DNA of 64,000 bases from Testudinibacter aquarius (GCF_004342725.1 NZ_SMCP01000001.1:276778-340777), one strand, 5' to 3'. Positions 1 through 8,731 are shown, numbered from the stretch's first letter. The notes: a model not told the origin generated them from the sequence alone. Numbers and translations: made by a program.

Positions 1-2155
1 CCGCTGGCGGGGTGACTTTGACTTGTACCCCAGCATCAATCTCGGCTTTGTTCAACTTGCCGTCACCGCCGTCTAAAATCTCAACCGTCGGTTTGCTTGA
101 GGCTGTCACATCTTTGGCAATGTCGCTGTCCGGTGCACTGGTGTTGCCCGAAATATCGGTTGCAGTCGCTTTGACTTCCGTATCGTCTTTCACTTTGTCT
201 TCCGGAATGGTCACCACACCGGTGGTTGGATCAACGGTCACATCCGGATCGGTGGTCGTCCATTTTCCATCCGTATCTTTGCTGATGGTGGTTGTCGTGG
301 TGGTGCCATCCGGTTTGGTATAGGTGATATCGACAGTTTTGGTATCTGCATCGGTTGGTGGGGTGATCGTAACAGAGCCGTCGTCATTGGCTTTGACGTC
401 CGGTTGCGTCGGTGCGGTCACATCTTTGGCGATGTCGCTGTCCGGGGCGCTGGTATTGCCGGAAGTATCGGTTGCAGTCGCTTTGACTTCCGTGCCGTCT
501 TTGACTTTGTCTTCCGGAATGGTCACCACACCGGTGGTCGGATCAACGGTCACATCCGGATCGGTGCTCGTCCATTTGCCATCCGTATCTTTGCTGACCG
601 TGGTGGTGGTTGTCGTGCCGTCCGGTTTAGTATAGGCGATATCGACGCTTTTGGTATCTGCATCGCTTGGTCGGGTGATCGTCACAGAGCCGTCATCATT
701 GGCTTTGACGTCCGGTTGCGTCGGTGCAGTCACATCTTTGGCGATGTCACTGTCCGGGGCGCTGGTGTTGCCGGAAGTATCGGTTGCAGTCGCTTTGACT
801 TCCGTGCCGTCTTTGACTTTGTCTTCCGGAATGGTCACCACGCCCGTGGTCGGATCAACGGTCACATCCGGATCAGTGGTCGTCCATTTGCCATCCGCAT
901 CTTTGCTGATGGTGGTTGTCGTGGTGGTTCCATCCGGTTTGGTATAAGTGATATCAATAGTTTTGGTATCTGCATCGGTTGGTGGGGTGATCGTCACAGA
1001 GCCGTCGTCATTGGCTTTGACGTCCGGTTGCGTCGGTGCGGTCACATCTTTGGCAATATCACTGTCCGGTGCACTGGTATTGCCGGAAGTATCGGTTGCA
1101 GTTGATTTGACTTCCGTGCCGTCTTTGACTTTGTCTTCCGGAATGGTCACCACACCGGTGGTCGGATCAACGGTCACATCCTGATCGGTGCTCGTCCATT
1201 TGCCATCCGTATCCTTGCTGACCGTAGTGGTCGTGGTGGTTCCATCCGGTTTGGTATAGGTGATATCAATAGTTTTGGTATCTGCATCGGTTGGTGGTGT
1301 GATCGTCACAGAGCCGTCATCATTGGCTTTGACGTCCGGTTGCGTCGGTGCAGTCACATCTTTGGCGATGTCACTGTCCGGGGCGCTGGTATTGCCGGAA
1401 GTATCGGTTGCGGTTGATTTGACTTCCGTACCGTCTTTCACTTTATCTTCCGGAATGGTCACCACACCGGTGGTCGGATCAACGGTCACATCCGGATCGG
1501 TGGTCGTCCATTTTCCATCATCGCCTTTGACAACCTTAGTTGCTGTCACTGTACCATCTGGTTTGGTATAGGTGATATCAATAGTTTTGGTATCTGCATC
1601 GCTTGGCGGGGTTATGACAACTGAGCCATCATCTTTAGCATCTACATCAGGGGAGTGTGGCGCAGCGGTATCTGGTGCCGCTTTATTGCCTCCATCACGA
1701 GGAATCAGCGCCGCCAATGGTAATAATGCCAATAACCACCAAGGGCTAAATACCCACAGACCGGTGATTTCATCACCTCCGAGCGCTTGTGGAGCAGCAA
1801 CTTGTTCTGCCAGCATACTGACCGCATCAGAAGTTTCTCCGGATTCAGGGACATAAGCATACATTTTACCGCTTTCATGCTGACCTACCAATAGGTTGGT
1901 TACTGCTGCCGGGTCTTCATCACCATAATAATCTTCAATGATAATATCCGGCACCATGTCACCATTTTCTAACATAACCTGCAAATCATTGCCTACTCGC
2001 TTAGCAATCAAGTTTTGCGGTGCATAGCCTGTTGTATCGTCAATTAATTGATAATTAACGTTATCTTGAGCTTGAATAGTTAAGGTTGCACCATTTTCAA
2101 CTTTATAACTGGCTACTTCAGTTTTAGCATTTAATACTTTTAATGTAATTGACAT
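1..2155 (-). CDS. Giant repetitive BapA/RTX-type surface adhesin, N-terminal part (runs off left edge)
   Basis: The reading frame is open from an ATG at 2155 (preceded by AGGGA) to the window edge, so at least 718 residues are present and the C-terminus is missing. Residues 1-~130 form a BapA-like prefix (MSITLKVLNAKTEV...). A hydrophobic Trp/Leu stretch follows at about 130-150 (FSPWWLLALLPLAALIP). Then come a degenerate Ig-like unit and about five 104-residue Ig-like units rich in Thr, Asp and Lys (e.g. TIDITYTKPDGT, TGVVTIPEDKV). At the left edge the repeat type changes to one with an EF-hand-like loop (DGGDGKLNKAEIDAG). There is no classical signal peptide, which fits type I secretion with a C-terminal signal outside the window. 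Likely role is adhesion or biofilm formation; this is inferred from architecture. I see no uptake sequence in it, unlike the neighbouring cluster. Confidence 0.8.
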   Translation of the reverse strand, partial: MSITLKVLNAKTEVASYKVENGATLTIQAQDNVNYQLIDDTTGYAPQNLIAKRVGNDLQVMLENGDMVPDIIIEDYYGDEDPAAVTNLLVGQHESGKMYAYVPESGETSDAVSMLAEQVAAPQALGGDEITGLWVFSPWWLLALLPLAALIPRDGGNKAAPDTAAPHSPDVDAKDDGSVVITPPSDADTKTIDITYTKPDGTVTATKVVKGDDGKWTTTDPDVTVDPTTGVVTIPEDKVKDGTEVKSTATDTSGNTSAPDSDIAKDVTAPTQPDVKANDDGSVTITPPTDADTKTIDITYTKPDGTTTTTTVSKDTDGKWTSTDQDVTVDPTTGVVTIPEDKVKDGTEVKSTATDTSGNTSAPDSDIAKDVTAPTQPDVKANDDGSVTITPPTDADTKTIDITYTKPDGTTTTTTISKDADGKWTTTDPDVTVDPTTGVVTIPEDKVKDGTEVKATATDTSGNTSAPDSDIAKDVTAPTQPDVKANDDGSVTITRPSDADTKSVDIAYTKPDGTTTTTTVSKDTDGKWTSTDPDVTVDPTTGVVTIPEDKVKDGTEVKATATDTSGNTSAPDSDIAKDVTAPTQPDVKANDDGSVTITPPTDADTKTVDITYTKPDGTTTTTTISKDTDGKWTTTDPDVTVDPTTGVVTIPEDKVKDDTEVKATATDISGNTSAPDSDIAKDVTASSKPTVEILDGGDGKLNKAEIDAGVQVKVTPPA
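109..1668. repeat. Five tandem 312-bp repeats encoding Ig-like domains
   Basis: The string acatctttgg recurs at 109, 421, 733, 1045 and 1357, exactly 312 bp apart, so each unit encodes 104 residues in frame. Units 1-4 are nearly identical at DNA level and differ mainly by scattered synonymous changes. The unit nearest the gene start (from 1357) is more diverged on its 5' side. Such near-identity implies recent duplication or ongoing homogenisation, so copy number may vary between isolates. The repeats also create long spurious open frames on the plus strand, which I do not consider genes. Confidence 0.92.
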
Positions 2156-2269
2156 AATTTTATCCCTAATCTTGATGAGATCGTCTGTCGACGCTTCCAT
2201 TAATATCTAAACCGGTTATTAATATACGAATAAACTGAATTAAATTTATTCATATCAGTACTCTAAAAT

Positions 2270-3178
2270 TTACAGTTCGCTACCATAAACAATGATTTCT
2301 ACTCGACGATTCGGTAGATTACATTGTGTTTTAGCTGCAATATTTTTGCGGTATTCAACCTCGCAATCTTTGACGAGAAGCTCACTTTCACCAAATCCGG
2401 TAGCCTTAATCGGTAACTTAACACCTTCATTTATTAGTGTTTCTTTAATAGCGTCAGCACGTCTTTCAGATAATTTCTGGTTATAGCTATCGGAGCCCAC
2501 CGGATCGGTATAACCGTTTACTTCGATTTTACTAATCGCTTGCGGATGGAAGATTTTAATTTTCTCTGCAAATTCCCGCACATTACGTTTACCTTCAGGC
2601 AAAACATCTTTGTAACTATGTTTGTCCAGTGGGAAAGTCGCATTAGCATTTAATAATTTTGCATCGAGAATATATTCGGTTTGATTACAAGAAGAGGAGG
2701 AAACGCGAGAAACGGTTTGCGCTTGCATTTGTAAACTTTTGATATCTTCAATGCCTTGCTCCGGCTCTGTCCGTTCAAACATCAAAGAACCGTTTGAGGA
2801 TTGCCTAATTTTAATATAGGTGACTTGGTGGCTAGGTGAAACAAATTTAACACCATTGATACGGTTGCCCGCACCTTTATTACTACTAAAAGAGGAACTG
2901 ATTAAGTTACGATCAGCACATAGAATTACCGGGCTAAAACCATTATTCAGTAACGAAGTTTGGTAATCACCATTGACATAAATATTAACTGCCGGCCCCG
3001 TAATATCAGCCTGTCGATAGAATACAACCATACCTTGGTTAGCACCTAGATTCTCAGTGCTCACCTTCTCCGGTAAATAATTACGCCACTTTTCCAGTGG
3101 TTGGTTATTTCCTGTACTTGGTAACTGACAGCCTGTTAAAGCTACTGTAGCCAGTATCATGATGCTAAATTTTTTCAT
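2270..3178 (-). CDS. OmpA-domain outer-membrane lipoprotein
   Basis: A 302-residue protein. The N-terminus is a lipoprotein signal peptide with lipobox LTGC (Cys16). A central region of unknown function (about 30-180) contains several Cys residues. The C-terminal third is an OmpA/MotB peptidoglycan-binding domain, shown by VNGYTDPVGSDSYNQKLSE and NLPNRRVEI. ATG 3178 is preceded by AAGGA. It lies 114 bp upstream of the giant adhesin on the same strand and is probably co-transcribed with it. OmpA-domain lipoproteins often sit beside type I secreted adhesins, where they may anchor or cap the export path at the peptidoglycan. The family is clear; the exact role is inferred. Confidence 0.85.
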   Translation of the reverse strand: MKKFSIMILATVALTGCQLPSTGNNQPLEKWRNYLPEKVSTENLGANQGMVVFYRQADITGPAVNIYVNGDYQTSLLNNGFSPVILCADRNLISSSFSSNKGAGNRINGVKFVSPSHQVTYIKIRQSSNGSLMFERTEPEQGIEDIKSLQMQAQTVSRVSSSSCNQTEYILDAKLLNANATFPLDKHSYKDVLPEGKRNVREFAEKIKIFHPQAISKIEVNGYTDPVGSDSYNQKLSERRADAIKETLINEGVKLPIKATGFGESELLVKDCEVEYRKNIAAKTQCNLPNRRVEIIVYGSEL

Positions 3179-3826
3179 CCCGGATCCTTCAATAAGTGTA
3201 ATTAAAATTAAGTTTCTTGTTCAGAATATGATAAGAAACAGCGATAATCATGCCCTGCACATAGTAAATTGATAGCTTAATATAAATTAATAGAAAAGTT
3301 TAAACAACAAAAATTTAACTTAATTCACACAAACAAAGCTATAACATACTTGTGAAATACATAAAATGACATATAACTATTTGAAAGCACTTAGAATAAC
3401 TCAAAAGAGGTATTTTTTGTTAGGAATGGTTTAAAAACCAAGTTAATTAGTTGGATATTTATTTGAAGATCAACATTAATGTAAGTTAAACATTGAAGAA
3501 AATTACTCTACTATGAGAAGAAATGTAAAACAGTAGATTGAATTTTTAACCTACTATTTTTATCGAGGACGATGTACTTTATCGTTTCATATGAATAGAT
3601 TGATTAATCGGCATAAAAGGACAAAAGTAATGCTCAAAATGCGGTTGAAGCCGTACATCGGCATTGAGCAAATCGGCGAAAAATGGGCAATTCCTGTAAC
3701 CAACTGAGGACAAACAATCACACCACTTTCGCTATTTTTCAAAGGTCGGTTAGATGGTATAATTAAACTATAATATGCCTGATACAGAATTTTGAACGCC
3801 TTCTGATCAAACTCTTACTTTAAATC
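3179..3826. other. AT-rich intergenic region without a convincing gene
   Basis: These 648 bases lie upstream of the OmpA lipoprotein and downstream of the MORN gene. The left 350 bp are very AT-rich and probably hold the promoter of the OmpA-adhesin unit, but I cannot pick a confident -35/-10 pair. At 3591-3707 on the plus strand a 38-codon frame (MNRLINRHKRTKVMLK...) ends in TGA and continues in the same frame for 21 more codons; it may be a decayed gene remnant. No RNA gene is recognised. Confidence 0.5.
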
Positions 3827-4306
3827 CTATTTCACTTCCGGCTCGCTGTTTTTCCATTTTCCTTCATATAAAACCTTGCCGGTTTTATCGGTGAGTTTTC
3901 CTTGTCCGCTAAACTCATTATTGTCAAAATAGCCGCTATACACTTTTCCGTCAGGAAAAATATACTCGCCTTTTCCGTGACGTTTTCCTGCGTTATATTC
4001 TCCGCTATATTTCGAGCCGTCTTTATAGCTATACAAACCACTCCCCGCTATTACCCCGTTTTTAAAGGTGCCTTGATAACTATCTCCGCTTGGAAATGTT
4101 AATGTGCCTTGGGTACGTTGATCATTATCATATTGACCGATATAAACTTCCCCGTCACTAAACGTGAATTTACCTTGTCCGTGCCGTTTTCCGTCTTTTA
4201 TTTCTCCGTCGTAAACCGAACCATCAGGAAAATTAATGATCTCTGCAAATGCACTGTAGCAGAACAAACTTAAAAGTGCGGTGGTAAGAAAAACGAGTTT
4301 TTTCAT
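3827..4306 (-). CDS. Secreted MORN-repeat protein
   Basis: 159 residues with a cleavable Sec signal peptide (MKKLVFLTTALLSLFCYSAFA) followed almost entirely by five MORN repeats and a partial sixth. The repeats follow the Y-x-G-x-(Y/F/W)-x-(D/N)-G pattern, e.g. YDGEIKDGKRHGQGKF and YSGEYNAGKRHGKGEY. MORN repeats form extended beta-hairpin rods that act as scaffolds or membrane-binding modules; here it would lie in the periplasm or at the surface. It follows the vWA gene (4322-5740) by 15 bp on the same strand, so both are probably one transcript and one functional unit. An uptake sequence lies in its signal-peptide region near 4269. Function unknown. Confidence 0.85.
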   Translation of the reverse strand: MKKLVFLTTALLSLFCYSAFAEIINFPDGSVYDGEIKDGKRHGQGKFTFSDGEVYIGQYDNDQRTQGTLTFPSGDSYQGTFKNGVIAGSGLYSYKDGSKYSGEYNAGKRHGKGEYIFPDGKVYSGYFDNNEFSGQGKLTDKTGKVLYEGKWKNSEPEVK

Positions 4307-4321
4307 AATATATCCTGTTGT

Positions 4322-5740
4322 TTATTCACATTCATTCACTTTAGTCATCGGTTTTACCGCTTGATTAATCATGTTTGCAACCTGTTTTTGATTATTGCCG
4401 GTAAATACCTTGCCACCTGTTGCCGTTGCAATACAATTTGCAGCCTTAGCCCCACCGATATCAACTACATTGATTTTCAAACGTGGCTTTTGTTTCGCAA
4501 TTTGCCGTGCTAAAGAACAAACATCGCCCGACTTACAATTATCTTCGCCATCACTGATAATCAAAATAAAGGCATCGCGGTTCTTGCCGTCAACCATTGC
4601 TGCCGCTTGTTGCAATCCGCTATAAAGCGGAGTTCCGCTATCTTCCCTGGACGGTAGCATACCATTGATTTTAGCCTTCAGCGCACCGCGTTTACTCGGC
4701 GAATAACGCCCTAAACGGGTTGCTGCCGGACATCGATACAAGGATACCAAACCGATTTCAACATTGGGTGAGATATTATTAATAATCGAAGCCGACGCTT
4801 TTTTAGCTACACCCAATCGATTCGGTGAACGATACATATAATTGATTTCAGCCTCTGTTACGCCATAATTTGTCCATCTCTGCTGGAAATCTTTAAGCGT
4901 TTGCGGACTTTCCGCCAACGTCAAAAACATCGATGCCGAATTATCAAATACGATGACCATCTGCGGCGTTTTTCCCGGGTCAACTTTTGTTCTGCACTCT
5001 TTTGCTTTATTTACAGTCTCTGCTACCACAGGCGGTGGAAGTTGAGGTTCGATCTTTGCGGTTTCCGTCGGCGGTAAAATCAATTTCGGTAATTCGATTT
5101 TCGGCATAATGGGTTCTAACTTAGCAACTTGCGGATATTGAATGTCCGCTTTAACTGCCCGTACCAACTCCAACTGCATTTGAGGTCGAAAATAGAACCA
5201 CCATGCCAAAAATCCGAGTAGCAATAACAATAACGGCAGTAGCCACCAACACCAACGACGCGAAGTTGCAGCAACAAGCGGTGGAGCGACGGCTGGCGCA
5301 ATAATCGGTTTTGGCAGTTCTTTTCCCATACCCCAACCGATAATCACCGGTTCATCATTGATAAGATAGACTTGGCTGGTATCCTGTTTTGTTGCGTCTA
5401 CCAGTTTTTGTAACAATTCAGCTTGGGCGGGCTGAATTTTTCCATTGTTTTTTAACTCCTCGGCCAAACGTTCTATAGACTGCAAACGTTGGGCAATTAA
5501 GGTATTGATTCTGGACGCAAGAGGCTTATCCTTCTCCCCGCTCCCCAGCGGATAAGGCTGTCCTTCTAAATCGGTGTACCATTCGACATAATCCGCATTT
5601 TCTCTTGGGCGGGCAAACAAACTTGCGGTGCTCGGCGGCAAATGACGCAGCAAAATTAACATCAGTTCGTTATATTGGCTGAAAAGCGCTACCGCAGAGG
5701 CATCACTCTCTTGCTTGGTTAATCTTGCCAGTCGTTGCAT
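4322..5740 (-). CDS. Membrane-anchored vWA protein with SrfA-type N-terminal domain
   Basis: 472 residues. Residues 1-140 resemble the N-terminus of the SrfA protein at 19474-21087: both have a WY-x(n)-P segment followed by (V/I)YL(I/V)NDxPVI near residue 125-150. A Pro/Ala linker leads to one transmembrane helix (about 162-184), a Pro-rich stalk (200-240) and a von Willebrand A domain (260-460). The metal-ion-dependent adhesion site is intact: DNSAS at 266-270, a Thr in SGTPLYSG near 368-375, and ISDGED near 395-400. With a cytoplasmic N-terminus, the vWA domain would face the periplasm and could bind a partner through a divalent metal. It is separated from the upstream lipoprotein gene by 137 bp. 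Partner unknown. Confidence 0.85.
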   Translation of the reverse strand: MQRLARLTKQESDASAVALFSQYNELMLILLRHLPPSTASLFARPRENADYVEWYTDLEGQPYPLGSGEKDKPLASRINTLIAQRLQSIERLAEELKNNGKIQPAQAELLQKLVDATKQDTSQVYLINDEPVIIGWGMGKELPKPIIAPAVAPPLVAATSRRWCWWLLPLLLLLLGFLAWWFYFRPQMQLELVRAVKADIQYPQVAKLEPIMPKIELPKLILPPTETAKIEPQLPPPVVAETVNKAKECRTKVDPGKTPQMVIVFDNSASMFLTLAESPQTLKDFQQRWTNYGVTEAEINYMYRSPNRLGVAKKASASIINNISPNVEIGLVSLYRCPAATRLGRYSPSKRGALKAKINGMLPSREDSGTPLYSGLQQAAAMVDGKNRDAFILIISDGEDNCKSGDVCSLARQIAKQKPRLKINVVDIGGAKAANCIATATGGKVFTGNNQKQVANMINQAVKPMTKVNECE

Positions 5741-5808
5741 ACCAATCCTTTCTTACACCAAATATTTATTTCTTTAACACAAAAATGCGTTTTTAACACA
5801 AGAAAATC

Positions 5809-5866
5809 AGCGGTTATAAATCAAGCTACCTACCTCAAACGTAATGTAACCTAAAATATAACCGCT
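5809..5866 (-). promoter_or_regulatory. Spaced inverted repeat before the vWA-MORN unit
   Basis: AGCGGTTATA at 5809-5818 is the exact reverse complement of TATAACCGCT at 5857-5866, with 38 bp between them. The element lies in the 136-bp gap between the lipoprotein gene (ends 5878) and the vWA start (5740). It could be an operator pair or a long stem-loop that reduces read-through from the upstream operon. There is no run of T directly after it, so a simple terminator is unlikely. Confidence 0.35.
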
Positions 5867-5877
5867 TATTTTACCAG

Positions 5878-6369
5878 CTATAGCCCTAATGTTTTTTGCA
5901 GTTGCCCCAGTTTTTGCTGTAGCGCTTGCAATTGAACTTGCTTCTCGACTTCAGAAGCACTTGAATTATTAACCCCATTTAACTGCTTCTCCACCTCGGC
6001 AATTTGCGCTTGCAGATCGGATCTCCCTTTCGCCTTTTGCTTCAAATCCCGTGTAAGTGAATTTAACGATTTGGTGAGCTTCGCTTGCTGCGCTTTTTTC
6101 TGGCTGATCGACTGATTAACCGACTTTTGCTGTGCTTGAATATCAGCATAAATTTGGCGGAATTTTTTATTGGTTTCCTGCTCGTTCAACAAAATTTTCT
6201 CTTTTTGCTCAATCCGCTGATCATAACTGCCGGAAAATTTACATGCAGCTTTAGAGAACACATTTAATTCAACGCTCGGATCGCACTCCTCGGCCGTGGC
6301 GGAACACGAAGATATCAGCGCTGTAGCAGATAAAAGTGCGGTCAAAGCCAATAATTTTACTTTGTTCAT
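5878..6369 (-). CDS. Small coiled-coil lipoprotein
   Basis: 163 residues with a lipoprotein-type leader ending LISSC (Cys22). Two further Cys residues follow (near 29 and 43). Residues ~50-163 are strongly helical, Gln/Lys/Glu-rich and heptad-like, typical of a periplasmic coiled coil. It starts 5 bp after the end of the preceding glycine-zipper lipoprotein, so the two are tightly coupled and may pair. By position it is one candidate for a TagQ-like lipoprotein of the Tag-like module, but I see no specific sequence motif that proves this. Function unknown. Confidence 0.75.
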   Translation of the reverse strand: MNKVKLLALTALLSATALISSCSATAEECDPSVELNVFSKAACKFSGSYDQRIEQKEKILLNEQETNKKFRQIYADIQAQQKSVNQSISQKKAQQAKLTKSLNSLTRDLKQKAKGRSDLQAQIAEVEKQLNGVNNSSASEVEKQVQLQALQQKLGQLQKTLGL

Positions 6370-6373
6370 GAGA

Positions 6374-7102
6374 TTATCCTAATCTGATTGCCGTACGTTG
6401 TTTGGAAACCTCTCTCACCTGATTTTCCAACAGATTGATTTGTTTATTAAGCTGTGCAATTTGCGCATTTAACTTCTGCACATTTGCGCCGGATTGCCGC
6501 TCTTGTTTCGCCACATCACGCCAAACAGTCTCTTTTTGTTTCATTTTACTCAATTTATCGTAGAGATATTTAATATTACCATCAACTTGCGCCAACTGTT
6601 GTTTAGCCTGAGTTCTTTGGATTGTATTATTGTTAAGCTGTTTTTGTAAGTTGTTTAATGTTTGTTTGTTTTGCGCCAACACAATTTTTGCCGAATTGGT
6701 CACGGCTTGAACTTGTGCAGTATCATTTTTTACATCATTAATCGTTGCATTAATCCGTTGTTCTTTGTTGGAATATTTTGCACGTTGATCTTCTAAATAA
6801 TAGTTTGCTCCCATTAAAACGCCACAACCGGCAACCGCACCAATCGCAGCACCGGCTACTGCATCTTCCGAGTCACCAGACAGTGCACCGATCAGCCCGC
6901 CAAGCAAAGCACCGCCCAAAGCGCCCATTCCACATGAACTGCGCCCCGACTCACTAAAGAATTTGGCTTGCTGTCCCTGTGTCAATCGGCTATCGACATT
7001 GCTGCTGGAGCCGAGACCATCATTTTGGCAACCGGTTAAAACAATACTTGCCGATAGCGCCAATGCGCTCAAAATTGTTTTGCTATTTTTGATTAAGTAC
7101 AT
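6374..7102 (-). CDS. Glycine-zipper coiled-coil lipoprotein
   Basis: 242 residues from ATG 7102, which has a good Shine-Dalgarno (AGGAG) just upstream; an in-frame GTG at 7126 has none and is rejected. The signal peptide ends in lipobox LTGC. A glycine-zipper segment follows at about 55-100 (GALGGALLGGLIGALSG and AGAAIGAVAGCG), then ~130 residues of coiled coil. Glycine zippers insert into or span membranes in envelope lipoproteins. It follows the FGE-fold gene by 54 bp and precedes the second lipoprotein by 4 bp. In the TagQRST comparison it is the better TagQ counterpart by position next to the TagR-like gene; this is inference. Confidence 0.8.
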   Translation of the reverse strand: MYLIKNSKTILSALALSASIVLTGCQNDGLGSSSNVDSRLTQGQQAKFFSESGRSSCGMGALGGALLGGLIGALSGDSEDAVAGAAIGAVAGCGVLMGANYYLEDQRAKYSNKEQRINATINDVKNDTAQVQAVTNSAKIVLAQNKQTLNNLQKQLNNNTIQRTQAKQQLAQVDGNIKYLYDKLSKMKQKETVWRDVAKQERQSGANVQKLNAQIAQLNKQINLLENQVREVSKQRTAIRLG

Positions 7103-7156
7103 ATATGCTCCTATTGGTTGTGCCACTTATTATTATTTACTAATATATACCATTAC

Positions 7157-8731
7157 TTACCATTGCTTGCAATCAGCCAACCATTGCTCACGATTTACCT
7201 TACCGTCTTTATAATACTGTTGCAAATGTTTCCAATAAAGATCAACGTACTCTGTTAAATTCGCCTTGCCTGTCAGCTGTTTTTTATCCACTTGCGTCTG
7301 AACCGTTGCAATATTATAAGCGGTACTGGTGCTCACAATCGTATCGGCATAATAAGTCAATACAAAGTCACGCACGCCTTTTGCTTCCGCCAGCACAGTC
7401 TTGCTTTCTTCGATCGCCGTAGGCTCACAAAGACCAATCGGCTCACTGCCCGCCGGACAAGCCTGTGCAATATAATTTTGTGCAGCCACTTTTTGCTGAT
7501 AATTAGCCTCTAAATCGGCAATATTAGTGCATAGAAATGCACCTAACTCCAACACAGAACGAATAGCGTGATCTCGCTGTTCATCACGCGACTGATTAGC
7601 AGAGCGCAATGCATCTTGTAATGACTTAAGCTCTTTTTTCACGTTTTCATTTTCAATATCATTGGTGATTTTTTCCAATTTGCCCACAATATTACTACCG
7701 CTACCGTGGCTGTCGTTTTTTAAATTATCATTACCAAGATTTTTCCATTCATTCTCTATTTGTTTGATCCGATCACCCGAGGTTAATACCGGAGCGGCTA
7801 TCACCACACGAAACCCCATATCCTTGGCTTTATCCGCCTTACCGTCAGCGGCATAAAACGGTTTCTCAATGCGTAATGCACTGGATATTTCACTTTCGGA
7901 AGTGAGATAACTTCCCCCCCGCACGGTAACCCCGCCATTTTGTCCGTGATAGCGATCCAGCTTGTTAAGTTTAAACGGATCAAGCATCATTTCGCTGGCA
8001 TTGCCGAGCATATCGAACAGTCCTAACGGATTCGGCTCTAACAACCCGCCCAATTGCAAGCGCCCGTTTGCCGATTGCGAGCCGGAAAACCACGCATAGG
8101 CCTTCAAACCATTTGGTACAGGAAACGTGTTTTCTCTAAATTCGGAAGCTGAAACCGCAATACCGCCGCGTGCTGCATATTCCCATTCGGTATTGCTTGG
8201 CAGGCGAATAAAACCACTGACGCCATCTTCTTTCGGTAACTTATCCCGCCCATTTTTCATCAGCCATTCATTGTATTTATGACTGAAATTCACCGCATCA
8301 AACCAACTCACATCGACGGCAGGCTGCCGCCCTTTCAGATTAGGAGACGGGCATTGTTCATTCATCACTGCTTGATATTGCAATTGCGATACTTCATATT
8401 TCGCCATTAAAAAATACCGCTCTTGCTCCTTTTCATTATTCTGCCCACTAAAGCCGCCGGAGATATAATTCGGTGTAGAATGCTCAGCGAACGCCTCTGT
8501 GCCGCTATCGCTGCCCAACACAACAGACATATCGTCCAAAGGGGATTTTGTTCCGGTTTTGACAATTCGAAAAACCATGCTGCCATGACAAGGCATCGGC
8601 ATGATCACATCCTCTTTATCCGCTTTGGGATTATAAAATTTTTCATCCCATTGCTCCGCTTGAGCTGCCGCACTGAACATAAAAAGTGCGGTCAACACTC
8701 GACATTTTTGATTGAATACCGTATTAAACAT
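7157..8731 (-). CDS. Periplasmic FGE-fold (SUMF1/TagR-like) protein, catalytic cysteines absent
   Basis: 524 residues with a signal peptide (cleavage near AAAQA-EQ, residue 25). Residues ~45-312 are an FGE-sulfatase domain: PAVDVSWFDAVNFSHKYNEW, LPSNTEWEYAARGG, GLFDMLGNASEMMLDPF, VRGGSYLTSESE, and MGFRVV. Genuine formylglycine-generating enzymes carry two active-site Cys just after RGGS(W/Y); here the stretch RGGSYLTSESEISSALRI has none, so it is probably a binding rather than catalytic protein. Residues 313-524 are a helical extension with several Cys. It overlaps the FtsX-like gene by 8 bp. TagR of the Pseudomonas T6SS sensor is also a periplasmic FGE-fold protein next to an ABC transporter and PpkA, so a TagR-like role is inferred. 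Confidence 0.85.
   Translation of the reverse strand: MFNTVFNQKCRVLTALFMFSAAAQAEQWDEKFYNPKADKEDVIMPMPCHGSMVFRIVKTGTKSPLDDMSVVLGSDSGTEAFAEHSTPNYISGGFSGQNNEKEQERYFLMAKYEVSQLQYQAVMNEQCPSPNLKGRQPAVDVSWFDAVNFSHKYNEWLMKNGRDKLPKEDGVSGFIRLPSNTEWEYAARGGIAVSASEFRENTFPVPNGLKAYAWFSGSQSANGRLQLGGLLEPNPLGLFDMLGNASEMMLDPFKLNKLDRYHGQNGGVTVRGGSYLTSESEISSALRIEKPFYAADGKADKAKDMGFRVVIAAPVLTSGDRIKQIENEWKNLGNDNLKNDSHGSGSNIVGKLEKITNDIENENVKKELKSLQDALRSANQSRDEQRDHAIRSVLELGAFLCTNIADLEANYQQKVAAQNYIAQACPAGSEPIGLCEPTAIEESKTVLAEAKGVRDFVLTYYADTIVSTSTAYNIATVQTQVDKKQLTGKANLTEYVDLYWKHLQQYYKDGKVNREQWLADCKQW

Noticed and set aside
12..1856. Several ~100-residue and one 233-residue open frames on the plus strand opposite the adhesin repeats
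   Set aside because: They repeat every 312 bp with the adhesin repeat, have biased low-complexity composition and no ribosome sites; the minus-strand frame gives sensible Ig-like domains.
3591..3770. Plus-strand frame of 38 codons followed in frame, after TGA, by 21 more codons
   Set aside because: No ribosome site and no recognised family; may be a decayed remnant, but evidence is too weak to call a pseudogene.
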